In this document: positions 24,268 to 32,913 of the stretch, in pieces
Layout: every line of letters begins with the position of its first letter
How positions within the stretch are numbered: the first letter of the stretch is position 1
Origin: Paraburkholderia sp. CNPSo 3272
GTDB taxonomy: Bacteria > Pseudomonadota > Gammaproteobacteria > Burkholderiales > Burkholderiaceae
Length of the DNA stretch: 64,000 bases
NCBI RefSeq assembly: GCF_024206495.1
Contig: NZ_JAMBPQ010000021.1
Coordinates: 62,001 to 126,000, forward strand
Reading direction: 5' to 3'
Made by a program: the position numbers and the translations under genes
The notes under the pieces: generated by a model
Databases searched by the model: none
Seen by the model: only the letters and a program-made list of their open reading frames with translations
Told to the model about the DNA's origin: nothing

Positions 24268-25302
24268 TCACGCCTCCGTTTCCATACGAAACACTTCGCT
24301 TTCGCCGTGATCGCTCAGCAGCTTCAGCAGCATGCGCCGCATCAGCAGACCGGGTTGATCCGATTCCATGTGGCATTCCTGCTGACGCCTGACGTCGATG
24401 CAGGCGTCGTAGTCCGTTGCTTCGAGAATGTCGCGGTCTTCGTCGGTGATGGGACGGTCCCAGTCAATCAGCTCCTGCGTCGAACATGCCTCCTCACTGT
24501 CGTTGCGATAGAGCCACTGCGACAGCATCAGCGTGCGATCGTCGATCGGTGTTGCGCAGTTGTAGATGATGTGATGCACGCTGCTTGCCGGATACACGCA
24601 GCCAAAGCGCCGTGCAAACGGCATGAACCAGCGGTTGGTCAGATGCCGTTCGGTGACTTCCTCCGTCGTGCCCGTCACGCGATGACTCGCAGGCGGATTG
24701 CGCACTGGCACGTGCGTCTCCGCTTCAAAGCCCCAGTTGCTCGGATGGAATTCGTATTTCGACGGCTTCGGGTTGTCAAAGAGACCAAAATTCGACTTAT
24801 GGACGAAGCTGAAATGCGAATTGTCGAACGAGTTTTCCATCATCCGCAGCGGGCTGGTTTCCCACCGCTCATAGAACTGCAGAATTCGGCGATAACCCGG
24901 TGCCGTTTCCTCGGGAAACTCGGGGATGGGCTGCAACGGTTCGTCGAGCGCGACCCACGCGTAGCCATAGCGCTCTTCGCAGCGGTAAGCCTGAACCACT
25001 GCGCGTGACGGAATCGCCGTACCGTTGCTCTGCGGAATCTTCACGCATTGCCCGGAACAGTCATAGGTCCAGCCGTGATAGCCGCAAGCAATATTGCCGT
25101 CACCGTCGACAAAGCCCTTCGACAATTTTGCCGTGCGATGGCAGCAGCGATCTCGCAAGGCGTGCGGCTTGCCGCCCGCGCCCTTCCAAAGCACGATCGG
25201 CTCTCCGAGTAGGGTGAACGGTTGCGGACCTTCATCGAGTTTCGCCATGGGCATAATGGCGTACCAGAAACGGCGCAAAACTTTTTGACGGGTGACGAGC
25301 AT
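24268..25302 (-). CDS. Rieske non-heme iron oxygenase, alpha-subunit type
   Basis: 344 aa. The Rieske site is C53-x-H55 (RCCHRTAKL) and C73-x2-H76 (CGYHGW). The catalytic iron site is D160-x2-H163-x4-H168 in NSFDNSHFSFVH. The N-terminus MLVTRQKVLRRFWYAIMP follows GAAGGAGTTTCACG. It belongs to the group that includes pheophorbide a oxygenase-like monooxygenases and demethylases. No ferredoxin or reductase gene lies in the operon; VanB (12912) or a distant reductase might serve. Embedded between transporter genes, it should oxygenate or dealkylate the imported compound. Confidence 0.9.
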   Translation of the reverse strand: MLVTRQKVLRRFWYAIMPMAKLDEGPQPFTLLGEPIVLWKGAGGKPHALRDRCCHRTAKLSKGFVDGDGNIACGYHGWTYDCSGQCVKIPQSNGTAIPSRAVVQAYRCEERYGYAWVALDEPLQPIPEFPEETAPGYRRILQFYERWETSPLRMMENSFDNSHFSFVHKSNFGLFDNPKPSKYEFHPSNWGFEAETHVPVRNPPASHRVTGTTEEVTERHLTNRWFMPFARRFGCVYPASSVHHIIYNCATPIDDRTLMLSQWLYRNDSEEACSTQELIDWDRPITDEDRDILEATDYDACIDVRRQQECHMESDQPGLLMRRMLLKLLSDHGESEVFRMETEA

Positions 25303-25414
25303 CGTGAAACTCCTTCGACTACATGTTTTGATGGTCTGCATGCGGGAGTGAAGAAGTACCCTCGCATGCAGCGAAGTCTTTGAGGCGGCCTGTAACGCGA
25401 CGGATGGGCCTCTC

Positions 25415-26455
25415 TTATGGCATCACCCTCGTGACCTGAATGAATTGCAGGGTGTACGCACTGTGATAGTCCGTCGCCGGCTTGAGCAGCTTCGCACCGA
25501 CCATATAGTCAAACGTCTTCTTCCAGCGCGCGTCAGTCATTACGCCGATGCCCGATAACGCTGCATCGCCGCCTGTGACCAGCTTCAGTTTCTTCAATTG
25601 AGCAACGCCATACGCGAGTTGCGCGTCCGTCATCTGGGGATTGTCTTTCTTGATCAGCGCATTCCCGGGTGGCGGATCGTTCAGATAGCTCTTCCAGCCT
25701 TCCATCGACGCTTTCACGAAGCGCGCCACTACATCGGGCTTGTTTTTCAGCGTGTCGCGCATCGTCACAATGGTTGTGTTGTACGGCGGATAGCCATCGT
25801 CCGCGAACAGGAAGAAATGCGCAGGAACATGCGCCTGCTCGGCCTGGTAAGTCTCCGACGACGGATAGGCCTGCATGGCCACGTTCGTATCTGCGAAGAA
25901 CGGTTGCAGGTTGAACGTATACGGGCGCGATTGCGCGTCCGTGTAGCCATACTTCGCTTTCAGCCACGGCCACCAGCTCGTTCGTCCCGAGCCGGCCACC
26001 AGAATAGTTTTACCTTTCAGTCCCGCGAGACTAGAGACGTCTGCGTGCGTGAGCATGCCCTGCGGATCGTACTGAAACGACGCAGCAACGGTTGTCACCG
26101 GAATGCCTGCCTCCACGCCCGATAGCGTCTGAAAGTCATAACCGAGCATGAAATCGGCCTGGCCGCCAGCAAGCAATTGCATGTCATTCACTTGCGGGCC
26201 ACCCATCTTGATCGTGACATCGAGGCCGTACTTTTGATAAATACCAGTCGCGACTGCCTGATAGAAACCGCCGTGCTCGGCCTGTGCATACCAGTTGGTG
26301 AGCAAGGTGACGTGATCCGCAGCATGAGAAAGCGGCGTGGCGACGACACCACCGACCAGCGTCACAGCAGACATGGACCGCGCAATTGATGAACGACGAG
26401 AAGCGAGAGAGCGGGATAAGCGAGACAGCAAATGCAAAAGGCGAAGAAAAGGCAT
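25415..26455 (-). CDS. NMT1/THI5-like ABC substrate-binding protein
   Basis: 346 aa. The start is the ATG at 26455 behind CGGAG. Signal peptide of about 45 residues, ending PLSHA-ADHVTLLTNW. The mature protein has the NMT1 pattern: NWYAQAEHGGFYQAVATGIY, KYGLDVTIKMGGPQVN, LLAGGQADFMLGYDFQTL and GLKGKTILVAGSG. Such proteins bind pyrimidines (ThiY, HMP), riboflavin, taurine or nitrate-like ligands. It is first gene of the operon 26455 to 21062. Relation to ThiY supports a heterocyclic ligand, but this is inference. Confidence 0.9.
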   Translation of the reverse strand: MPFLRLLHLLSRLSRSLASRRSSIARSMSAVTLVGGVVATPLSHAADHVTLLTNWYAQAEHGGFYQAVATGIYQKYGLDVTIKMGGPQVNDMQLLAGGQADFMLGYDFQTLSGVEAGIPVTTVAASFQYDPQGMLTHADVSSLAGLKGKTILVAGSGRTSWWPWLKAKYGYTDAQSRPYTFNLQPFFADTNVAMQAYPSSETYQAEQAHVPAHFFLFADDGYPPYNTTIVTMRDTLKNKPDVVARFVKASMEGWKSYLNDPPPGNALIKKDNPQMTDAQLAYGVAQLKKLKLVTGGDAALSGIGVMTDARWKKTFDYMVGAKLLKPATDYHSAYTLQFIQVTRVMP

Positions 26456-27328
26456 GACAAAACTCCGTGTGAGGACACACAACAGGTGGATGGTTTGAAT
26501 GGTGCGGAACGAGATCGCTGAGGGAGCGCCAAGAGGGAGCGTCGCGCGATGTACGCAAGAACGGACACGCCGTTGCTCAATCGCAAAGGCGGTTAGGCAC
26601 ATCGTTCGTGAAAAATCGGGGCAAACCATTGCACGCTCCTTGTTGGCGAAACCGGACGGTTCCGTTCAAACGCCGACACAAAGATCGACGTGGGCGCACG
26701 GTGCGCCCCAAGAGCAATGCCCCACGTAGCCGGCATGATCTGCCGGTCGCTAGCCGCTTCTACTCGGGCTGTGAGTTAAGCGAACTGCGTGCCAGTTGTG
26801 AACTGGATTGCGCATAACGAAGGCACGTCGGGCGTTGCGACGATAAGGCTGTAGAGCCAGTGCGGCGACATGTATGGGACATGCGCGCCGACCGTGCGCC
26901 TGGCACCGAATCTGTGCATCTTCCTCGCCGCGCATGGTGCAGAACCAGAGCAGGCGGCTCGGTCGGGCTGGTGCAAACAGCCGCCAGATGTCCATCTGAT
27001 ATTCACCACCTGAGCGACACCAGACCGGGAAATTTGAACGCTCGATGAAGGACCGAACGGTGGCTCAATCATCCCCCCTCAGACGGGCGACCTCGCATGT
27101 AGAGACTCGATACGGACCGTACGCGTTACCAGCCCGAGGGCACTCGCGCTGCGGCTTGTCGACCATTCATCTAGATGTCGAACCGCCGAAACCGGCCGAG
27201 TGGCACGGTCATTCCGTGCCGTGGGTTGGAGGACAAGTCGTCGGCCTCTGCGGACGCTTAGACCCGTGAGTTCGTGAGGCGGCTCAAGCCGTGCCAGGAT
27301 GACATCTTGCTCGACCCTCGAATTGCTA
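26456..27328. other. Gene-poor accessory stretch
   Basis: Nearly 900 bp with lower coding quality. Short frames on both strands lack recognisable motifs and ribosome sites. It holds the promoter of the leftward operon (no confident -35/-10 picked) and ends at the transposase remnant. Together with decayed genes to the right, it looks like an insertion/deletion hotspot. Confidence 0.45.
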
Positions 27329-27501
27329 TCAAATGTTTTGCATAAAGAATGCGCCGATTGTCTGAGCACGCGGGCGGCTATTGCGCTCATGCGTTGGCCT
27401 TCCCATCAGTCGTCCACGCACCATCCATAGGTTGCTCAGGGCGAACAGCGTATGCAATTGCTGTGTGTTCTTCATCAGGCCGCGATAGCGCACTTTCAGA
27501 T
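27329..27501 (-). pseudogene. IS5-family transposase C-terminal remnant
   Basis: The frame ending at 27329 encodes LKVRYRGLMKNTQQLHTLFA followed by LSNLWMVRGRLMG. I recognise this as the end of an IS5-group DDE transposase ('KVRYRGLxKNxxQLxTLFALxNLWxxRxxL'). Homology begins abruptly at about 27501, exactly at the 3' end of the TetR gene, so the rest of the element is gone. No terminal inverted repeats were identified. Confidence 0.7.
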
Positions 27502-28128
27502 GCGACTGTGCGCGGCGATGAACATGGTGACGGCCGACCGGCAATAGTATTGGATTTCGTTGTCGTCCTCTGCTTTCGCCTCATCGAAGCGTGCAATAAG
27601 CAGGAGATCGGATCCTTTGAAAAGCGCGGCAAACAAGCGGGCGGACCTGAGCGCATCAGGTACGTTCAGAATCGCTTTCGCGTGCAACTGACGCAACAGG
27701 GCCTCGATTTGGGCGATGACATAGGCGGGCCCGGCTTCGTAATGAAGCTTGCTTAACGACTTTTGATTCGTCTTGTCGGCCAAGACCATGGCTTCGACAC
27801 TGCGGACGTCCGGGCTCAACAGGGTGCGAAGCAGGGTTGATCCCACCGCCATGAGCTGATCTTCGGCCGAACCGTCGACGCCTTCAAAAAGGGCCTGTGG
27901 TGCAAACCGATGGCAGTGGGCCGCCATGGCCGCACTGAACAGCGCCTCCTTGTTCTCGAAGTGCCGATAGATGCTGAGCTTGGATATCTTCGCCCGCTGG
28001 GCGACCTTGTCCATTGTCGTCGCTTGAAAACCCAGCTCCATAAAGAGTTCGCTCGCGGCGTCGACTACCGTTTGGCCAAGCGCCTCGTTGGCGGGCCGAC
28101 CGCGCCGCCCCTGTTTTTTTTCAATCAT
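27496..28128 (-). CDS. TetR/AcrR-family regulator
   Basis: 210 aa. The HTH is QTVVDAASELFMELGFQATT followed by MDKVAQRAKISKLSIYRHFENKEALF. A helical ligand domain follows. The ATG at 28128 (MIEKKQGRRGRPA) is the usual TetR N-terminus. The stop coincides with the edge of the transposase remnant, so the last few residues may derive from the insertion; length is normal, so it may still work. It is divergent from a thioredoxin-reductase-like gene, with repeats of ACGGTATCTTAA between them. Confidence 0.85.
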   Translation of the reverse strand: MIEKKQGRRGRPANEALGQTVVDAASELFMELGFQATTMDKVAQRAKISKLSIYRHFENKEALFSAAMAAHCHRFAPQALFEGVDGSAEDQLMAVGSTLLRTLLSPDVRSVEAMVLADKTNQKSLSKLHYEAGPAYVIAQIEALLRQLHAKAILNVPDALRSARLFAALFKGSDLLLIARFDEAKAEDDNEIQYYCRSAVTMFIAAHSRI

Positions 28129-28145
28129 GCGAATTCCAGTACTTG

Positions 28146-28189
28146 ACGGTATCTTAATGCATAGATTATGATACCGCACGGTATCTTAA
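28146..28189. promoter_or_regulatory. TetR operator candidate
   Basis: Upstream of the TetR gene, GATACCG-CA-CGGTATC (28170-28185) forms a dyad with perfect 7-bp arms. The string ACGGTATCTTAA occurs twice (from 28146 and from 28178). This is the expected layout for an autoregulated TetR promoter. Confidence 0.65.
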
Positions 28190-28500
28190 ATTTGCAAGCC
28201 AATGAGCAGGTTTCAACATGTTCTTCAGTCAAGCTGCCACGGGCCGCCCGGCGATATGGAAGGCGGCGTTGCGCTGCCAGGTCAACGCCGTGATAAGCAA
28301 CTCACCGATGCCGAAACCCTGCTCGCTGCGCGTCTCGATCGCGTATCGCACGGCGACAACGCGCCGGCCTATGAAACAGGGAGATTTCCATGAAATCACG
28401 ATCCCTATTACACCCGCCCGGTCCTTCCACCACCGGGCTCGCCCAGGCAAAGTCACCGCCAAGCCGAGCACCTTCCATCGACAACACGGAGCCCATTACC
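28190..28500. other. Leader region before the oxidoreductase gene
   Basis: About 310 bp between the TetR operator and the oxidoreductase ATG. Short frames exist on both strands but none has convincing motifs, so I assign no gene. It could contain a decayed small gene. Confidence 0.3.
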
Positions 28501-29394
28501 ATGAATGACGTCATCATCATCGGCGGCAGCTTTGCCGGCCTCGCCGCCGCCCTGCAGCTCGGCCGTGCTCGCCGCAAGGTCGTCGTTCTCGATACCGGCC
28601 GGCCGCGCAACCGTTTCGCCGGCCATTCACATGGCCTCCTCGGACACGATCACAAGCCCCCGCTGGACATCCTGGCCGAGGCGCGGAAGCAACTGGCGCG
28701 CTATCCCACAGTCAGGCTGGTCACTGCCCGGGCCGAGAGCGTGTCTGGCGCCAACGACGATTTCCGCATCGTGACAGACGATGACGAAAGCTTGAGTGCA
28801 CGTCGCCTGATCCTGAGCTATGGCGTCGTTGATCAGATGCCTGACGTCCCGGGCTTTGTCGAAAGCTGGGGCACGTCCATTGTGCCTTGCCCCTATTGCG
28901 ACGGCTTTGAAGTCGCCGGCCAGCATTGGGGCCTCATATGGTCGGGGCCGCCGTCGCACAACTATGTCAGGCTGTATCACGATTGGACCGACACGTTGAC
29001 GGTCTTCGCCGATGGTCGCGACATCGCGCCCGATATCCGCGCCGATCTGGCGCGCCGCAAAATACCTGTCGTTGACGGCCGGATCACGGAAATCGCCCGT
29101 CACGAAGGCCAGAATGCTGCCGTCAAGCTCGGCACCGAACTCAGTGTCGCAGTCGATATCTTGTTCGCGCATCCGCGCAACAAGCCCTCCGCAAGCCTAC
29201 ATGAATCACTGGGACTCGCCACGGTCGATACTCCTCTCGGCATTGCCATCAAGGTCGACGAGCGCCGCGAAACCAGCACGCCCGGCATCTACGCTGCCGG
29301 CGACCTCGCCAACCCGGCCATGGCCTCGGTCACCACGGCAATATCGCACGGCGCGACTGCGGGTATCTCCGCCCAGCAGTCGATGCTGGTTTGA
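28501..29394 (+). CDS. Thioredoxin reductase-like NAD(P)/FAD oxidoreductase
   Basis: 297 aa. The FAD motif is DVIIIGGSFAGLAAALQLG, the redox-active pair is CPYC (VPCPYCDGFEV), and TPGIYAAGDLANP is the second FAD motif. The NADPH motif GxGxxA expected after CPYC is degenerate (WGLIWSGPPS), a feature of a subgroup of TrxB-like proteins that do not reduce thioredoxin with NADPH. The start MNDVIIIGG follows CGGAGCCCATTACC. It is first of a three-gene rightward run (hydrolase, methyltransferase) probably controlled by the divergent TetR. Confidence 0.87.
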   Translation: MNDVIIIGGSFAGLAAALQLGRARRKVVVLDTGRPRNRFAGHSHGLLGHDHKPPLDILAEARKQLARYPTVRLVTARAESVSGANDDFRIVTDDDESLSARRLILSYGVVDQMPDVPGFVESWGTSIVPCPYCDGFEVAGQHWGLIWSGPPSHNYVRLYHDWTDTLTVFADGRDIAPDIRADLARRKIPVVDGRITEIARHEGQNAAVKLGTELSVAVDILFAHPRNKPSASLHESLGLATVDTPLGIAIKVDERRETSTPGIYAAGDLANPAMASVTTAISHGATAGISAQQSMLV

Positions 29395-29404
29395 GAAGAC
29401 ACCC

Positions 29405-30256
29405 ATGGAATTCGAACACGTCACTTTCGACCTACCCCACGGCACCTTTCACGCGCTGCAGGGGGGCGATCCCGGTGGCCAAGCGACGATCGTCCTGCAC
29501 GGTTTCCCAGACCATCCACCGACCGCGAAGGCCTTCCTTGCCGAGCTCGGCCGGCGTGGACGTCACGTCGTTGCACCCTGGCTTCGCGGTTATGCGCCGT
29601 CCCCGACTTCGGGGCCGTTCGACTTCGCAGCCCTCACCAGCGACGTGCTCGCGCTGATCGACCGCTGGTCTCCGGGGCGACCCGTCGAGTTGATTGGTCA
29701 CGATTGGGGCGCCCTGATTACATACGATGCTTGCGCCACAGCGCCCGAACGGATCGAACGCGCGATCACGCTTGCAATACCTCACCCACTCACGTTCATG
29801 AGCCGGATGACGAAGCCGGCTCAGCTACGCCGGAGTTGGTACATGGGGCTTTTTCAACTGCCTGGAAGCGGCTGGGTCGCCACGGCCCGCGATCTCGCCC
29901 TCATTGACCGCCTCTGGTGTCGGTGGTCGCCTGGCTTCTCGCTCGATCCTGCTCTCCAGGCGGAGCTACATGAGCATCTGCGGAAGAGCATGCCCGCGCC
30001 TCTAAAGTACTACCGGGCGATGCTGCGACCCGGCATGATTGGTGCGGCGCGCCGCATGTCTCAGCCGATCACCGTGCCCCTGTTGCAGCTTCACGGTGCC
30101 CACGACGGCTGCATCCTCCCCGTGCAGGTCGACGACCGCCATCGGTTCGCCGCCCGGTACGCGACGGAGGTCGTCCCAGACGTCGGCCACTTCCTGCACA
30201 TCGAGGCCCCCGAGGCGATCGCGGAACGGATCGCGGCATGGACCCGACAAGCGTAA
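29405..30256 (+). CDS. Alpha/beta hydrolase (epoxide hydrolase-like)
   Basis: 283 aa. The oxyanion segment is HGFPDHP, the nucleophile is Asp in LIGHDWGALI (Asp rather than Ser, as in epoxide hydrolases and haloalkane dehalogenases), and the catalytic His is in DVGHFLHIEAPEA. The cap domain follows residue 130. It starts 10 bp after the upstream oxidoreductase stop, so the two are an operon. Hydrolysis of an epoxide or C-halogen bond is likely; substrate unknown. Confidence 0.87.
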   Translation: MEFEHVTFDLPHGTFHALQGGDPGGQATIVLHGFPDHPPTAKAFLAELGRRGRHVVAPWLRGYAPSPTSGPFDFAALTSDVLALIDRWSPGRPVELIGHDWGALITYDACATAPERIERAITLAIPHPLTFMSRMTKPAQLRRSWYMGLFQLPGSGWVATARDLALIDRLWCRWSPGFSLDPALQAELHEHLRKSMPAPLKYYRAMLRPGMIGAARRMSQPITVPLLQLHGAHDGCILPVQVDDRHRFAARYATEVVPDVGHFLHIEAPEAIAERIAAWTRQA

Positions 30257-30316
30257 TTTTCCCGAGCATCGATAAAAGGGTAGCGACTTAAGGACGAATC
30301 AGAGCAAGGAGATGAC

Positions 30317-31180
30317 ATGACGGAGCAAAACGGCTATCAGGTCGCCGACTGGAATGGTCAAAGTGGGGAGCGCTGGGTCGCCAACCAGGCCCGGCTCGAC
30401 GCCATGGCGGCGGTGTTCGGTGAGGCCGCGATCGAAGCCGTGGCGCCCGCTGTGGGCGAGCGCGTGCTCGACATCGGCTGCGGCGCGGGCACGTCGAGTC
30501 TGGCTCTGGCCGCCCGCGTCGGCGAGGGGGGGCAAGTGCTGGGCGTGGACATATCCGCAACGCTGATCAACCGGGCGCGCGCGCTTGCGCCACAGGATAA
30601 GCCGGTCCTGTTCCAGTTGGCCGACGCCAGCAGCGCCGAGTTGCCCAAGGGCGCGTTCGACATCCTGTTCTCGCGCTTCGGAGTGATGTTCTTCGACGAT
30701 CCGACAGCGGCGTTCGCCCATTTGCGACGCGCGCTGCGGCTAGGCGGACGAGTCGCTTTCGTCTGCTGGCGCGGCGCGGCGGAAAACGATTGGGTTCGGC
30801 TGCCGATGGGCGCGCTCAAGGGCATCGTCCCGCCAATCGCGCCGCCTGATCCCGAAGCACCCGGCCCATTTTCGTTCGGCGACCGGGAGCGCGTGGCACG
30901 CATCCTGACTGCGGCTGGCTTCACCAATATCGCTATCGCGCCCTTCGATGCTGCTGTCCCGTGCGGCGAGGGCGCGACGCGGGACGCGGCGATCGACGAC
31001 GCGGTGAAGATGACGCTCGAGGTTGGGCCGCTGTCGCGTGCGCTCGCTGATCAGCCCGACGAGATCCGCGCCCGCGCATCGGCCGCGGTCCGTGCGGCCT
31101 TCGCGGGCCTCCCCGGCGAGCGGTCGGTGATGATCGGCGGTGCGGCGTGGATCGTCATGGCACGCAATGCTGCAAGTTGA
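30317..31180 (+). CDS. Class I SAM-dependent methyltransferase
   Basis: 287 aa with the SAM-binding motif VLDIGCGAGTSSLALAARVG, the acidic loop VLGVDISATLINRAR and the LGGRVAFVCWRG strand typical of the UbiE/COQ5-like group. The ATG at 30317 follows AAGGAGATGAC, 60 bp after the hydrolase. The substrate cannot be determined; a small-molecule acceptor is likely given the catabolic neighbours. Confidence 0.88.
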   Translation: MTEQNGYQVADWNGQSGERWVANQARLDAMAAVFGEAAIEAVAPAVGERVLDIGCGAGTSSLALAARVGEGGQVLGVDISATLINRARALAPQDKPVLFQLADASSAELPKGAFDILFSRFGVMFFDDPTAAFAHLRRALRLGGRVAFVCWRGAAENDWVRLPMGALKGIVPPIAPPDPEAPGPFSFGDRERVARILTAAGFTNIAIAPFDAAVPCGEGATRDAAIDDAVKMTLEVGPLSRALADQPDEIRARASAAVRAAFAGLPGERSVMIGGAAWIVMARNAAS

Positions 31181-31428
31181 CACGGATTAACAGGGGAGAA
31201 GCCCCGCTCGGTGAAGCTGGGGTCGTTGGCCGCTCAGATTAAAGTTCCTTCTGGCCGATGAACGAGCACTCGCCTTGTGCCAATCAGATGGCCGGTTGCG
31301 AAGCAGAGCCGACGCCTGAGCGGTCTGCCGGCGGCGCATGTGACCGGCAGTTTGTGGCCGCAGTGGGGCTCACAGCCGGGCACCCCGAGCATTCCAGGCG
31401 CGCGGCTCACACAAACGGCAGCGGTACC

Positions 31429-31782
31429 TCAACTAGTCGCTGACTTCGATAGCGACAGCAGGTAGTCACCTCGGCCTTCGTCGTCGGTCCACGCGTCCGT
31501 TGCCTCCTTGTCTACCCACGCTTCGTGCTCAATGTTGCGCATCAACCGCATCCGGCCTTCCGAGGCATCTTCGACCCAAGGCGTGGTTTCCAGCTGAACC
31601 CTGGGTACGAGCCAGTCAGCGAAAAGATCAGGCATTTCGGCAATTCGATGCAAGCGGTCCTTGTAAAAGAAGGGATCGGCTCCGATCCATATCTCACCTT
31701 CGACCCAATCTTTTGTCCACCGTCCGTTCCTGGCCCGATCAGAGCCTGACGTCAGAGCGCGAGGATGGTCTCCCGAGTCCGA
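31429..31782 (-). pseudogene. Fragment of an unidentified protein gene
   Basis: A frame of 117 sense codons starting right after a stop (TGA at 31783-31785). It reads as a coherent, acidic, Trp-rich protein: RWTKDWVEGEIWIGADPFFY, then KDRLHRIAEMPDLFADWLVP, then WVEDASEGRMRLMRNIEHEA. No ATG or GTG start is available in the upstream part; a TTG at 31653 would give only 74 aa. I do not recognise the family. It is probably the 3' part of a gene that lost its start. Confidence 0.45.
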
Positions 31783-32128
31783 TCAATGCAAAAGGCATAG
31801 CAAGACGCGAAGGGTAACGTCGAATGTGCGTCTACCCACGGCCGCGATACACAATCAAAGGTGCTTAAATTTCTTAATCGATTTTCCCATTCAATCACCT
31901 GATCTAAACATCAATGGTCAGAAAACTTCGACACGGCTAAGCGATTTAACCAAATCGTTGCGTCGACCGGTTGAATCCGCCACCCGTTGCCGTCATTGTC
32001 TCCCGGTATCCGAATGACCGCTCCGGCATGGTTTATCGACTGCCCGGTGGAAACGGGTGTTGGCGAAAACGCTGCACAGGAAGAGGCAGAGAACGACTGA
32101 CAGCATGGTACAGCGCGTGTCGTAGCCT
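31783..32128. other. Intergenic, AT-richer stretch without a supported gene
   Basis: About 350 bp, AT-rich around 31860-31960. On the minus strand an ATG overlaps the stop of the oxidoreductase at 32129 (ATGA), opening 73 codons without recognisable motifs. Another frame begins MLSVVLCLFLCSVFA, like a signal peptide, but stops after 37 residues. These may be remnants of a downstream gene. Confidence 0.35.
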
Positions 32129-32872
32129 TCATACAGCGTTCACCTTTCGATTCATGGCGATTACCTGTTCGTGAGTGGGATTGGCCCCAAGCGTGCTAAA
32201 CAATTCAGGCAATCGATCACGCTTGGCCGACGCTACGCCCGGGATCGCATCGGCGAGTGCCTTGCGCATAGCAACAGCGTCCAGATCGCAGCAGTAAGCC
32301 GGCGTCGACGGCTGCTGACGCCAGGAGTCCGCAAGAGCGCCAGCATCAACGGCGTCGAAACCGACCTGGTTCACCAGACTCATCGCGACTTCCTTATGGC
32401 TCGGGACATCACCCGCTACAGCGATCGCCAAACGGCCGGCAGTTCCTTCAGGACTGCCAAGCTGCTGCAGGGTATTGGCAAGAACGTTATTGAATGCTTT
32501 GATGACTGGGCGTCCGATCTGCCTTGCGACCCAGACGCTTTCCGTCAGGCCGTCATCGATATCGGGGATATGGGAGTCACGCATGCCCGGATAGTAGTTG
32601 CTGGTATCAATGACAATTACGTCTTCAGCCAGCTGCGCAAACAGATCGCCGGGGAGCTGCTGGATAGCCGGTGTCGGTATGGAGAGAATGATGACATGGA
32701 CATTGTCGATCACGCCGGGTATGTCCGCCGGCCGGACGTCATTTTCCTCTGCGAACTTTTGGACTCCGGCAATTCCACCCTTGTTTGCCACCCGCACCTC
32801 GTGACCTGCCGCATGGAGCTTCCTGGCAAGCGTGCCGCCGATGTTGCCGACACCAATAATTCCAATCTTCAT
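32129..32872 (-). CDS. NADPH-dependent F420-reductase-like/NADP oxidoreductase
   Basis: 247 aa. The N-terminal Rossmann motif KIGIIGVGNIGGTLARKLHA, VRVANKGG and the AFNNVLANTL segment are typical of the F420-dependent NADP oxidoreductase (NAD_binding_10/F420_oxidored) proteins. Most proteobacterial members do not use F420 and are thought to act on small carbonyl or quinone-like substrates. The ATG at 32872 follows AGGAGC. It is divergent from the HxlR gene with 41 bp between starts, a classic regulator-target arrangement. Confidence 0.85.
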   Translation of the reverse strand: MKIGIIGVGNIGGTLARKLHAAGHEVRVANKGGIAGVQKFAEENDVRPADIPGVIDNVHVIILSIPTPAIQQLPGDLFAQLAEDVIVIDTSNYYPGMRDSHIPDIDDGLTESVWVARQIGRPVIKAFNNVLANTLQQLGSPEGTAGRLAIAVAGDVPSHKEVAMSLVNQVGFDAVDAGALADSWRQQPSTPAYCCDLDAVAMRKALADAIPGVASAKRDRLPELFSTLGANPTHEQVIAMNRKVNAV

Positions 32873-32913
32873 GGTTGCTCCTGACTGGGATAGACTAGTT
32901 ACACACATTCTAG

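Noticed and set aside
26776..27072. A 98-codon minus-strand frame in the gap left of the transposase remnant
   Set aside because: No ribosome site, no motif and skewed composition; not supported as a gene.
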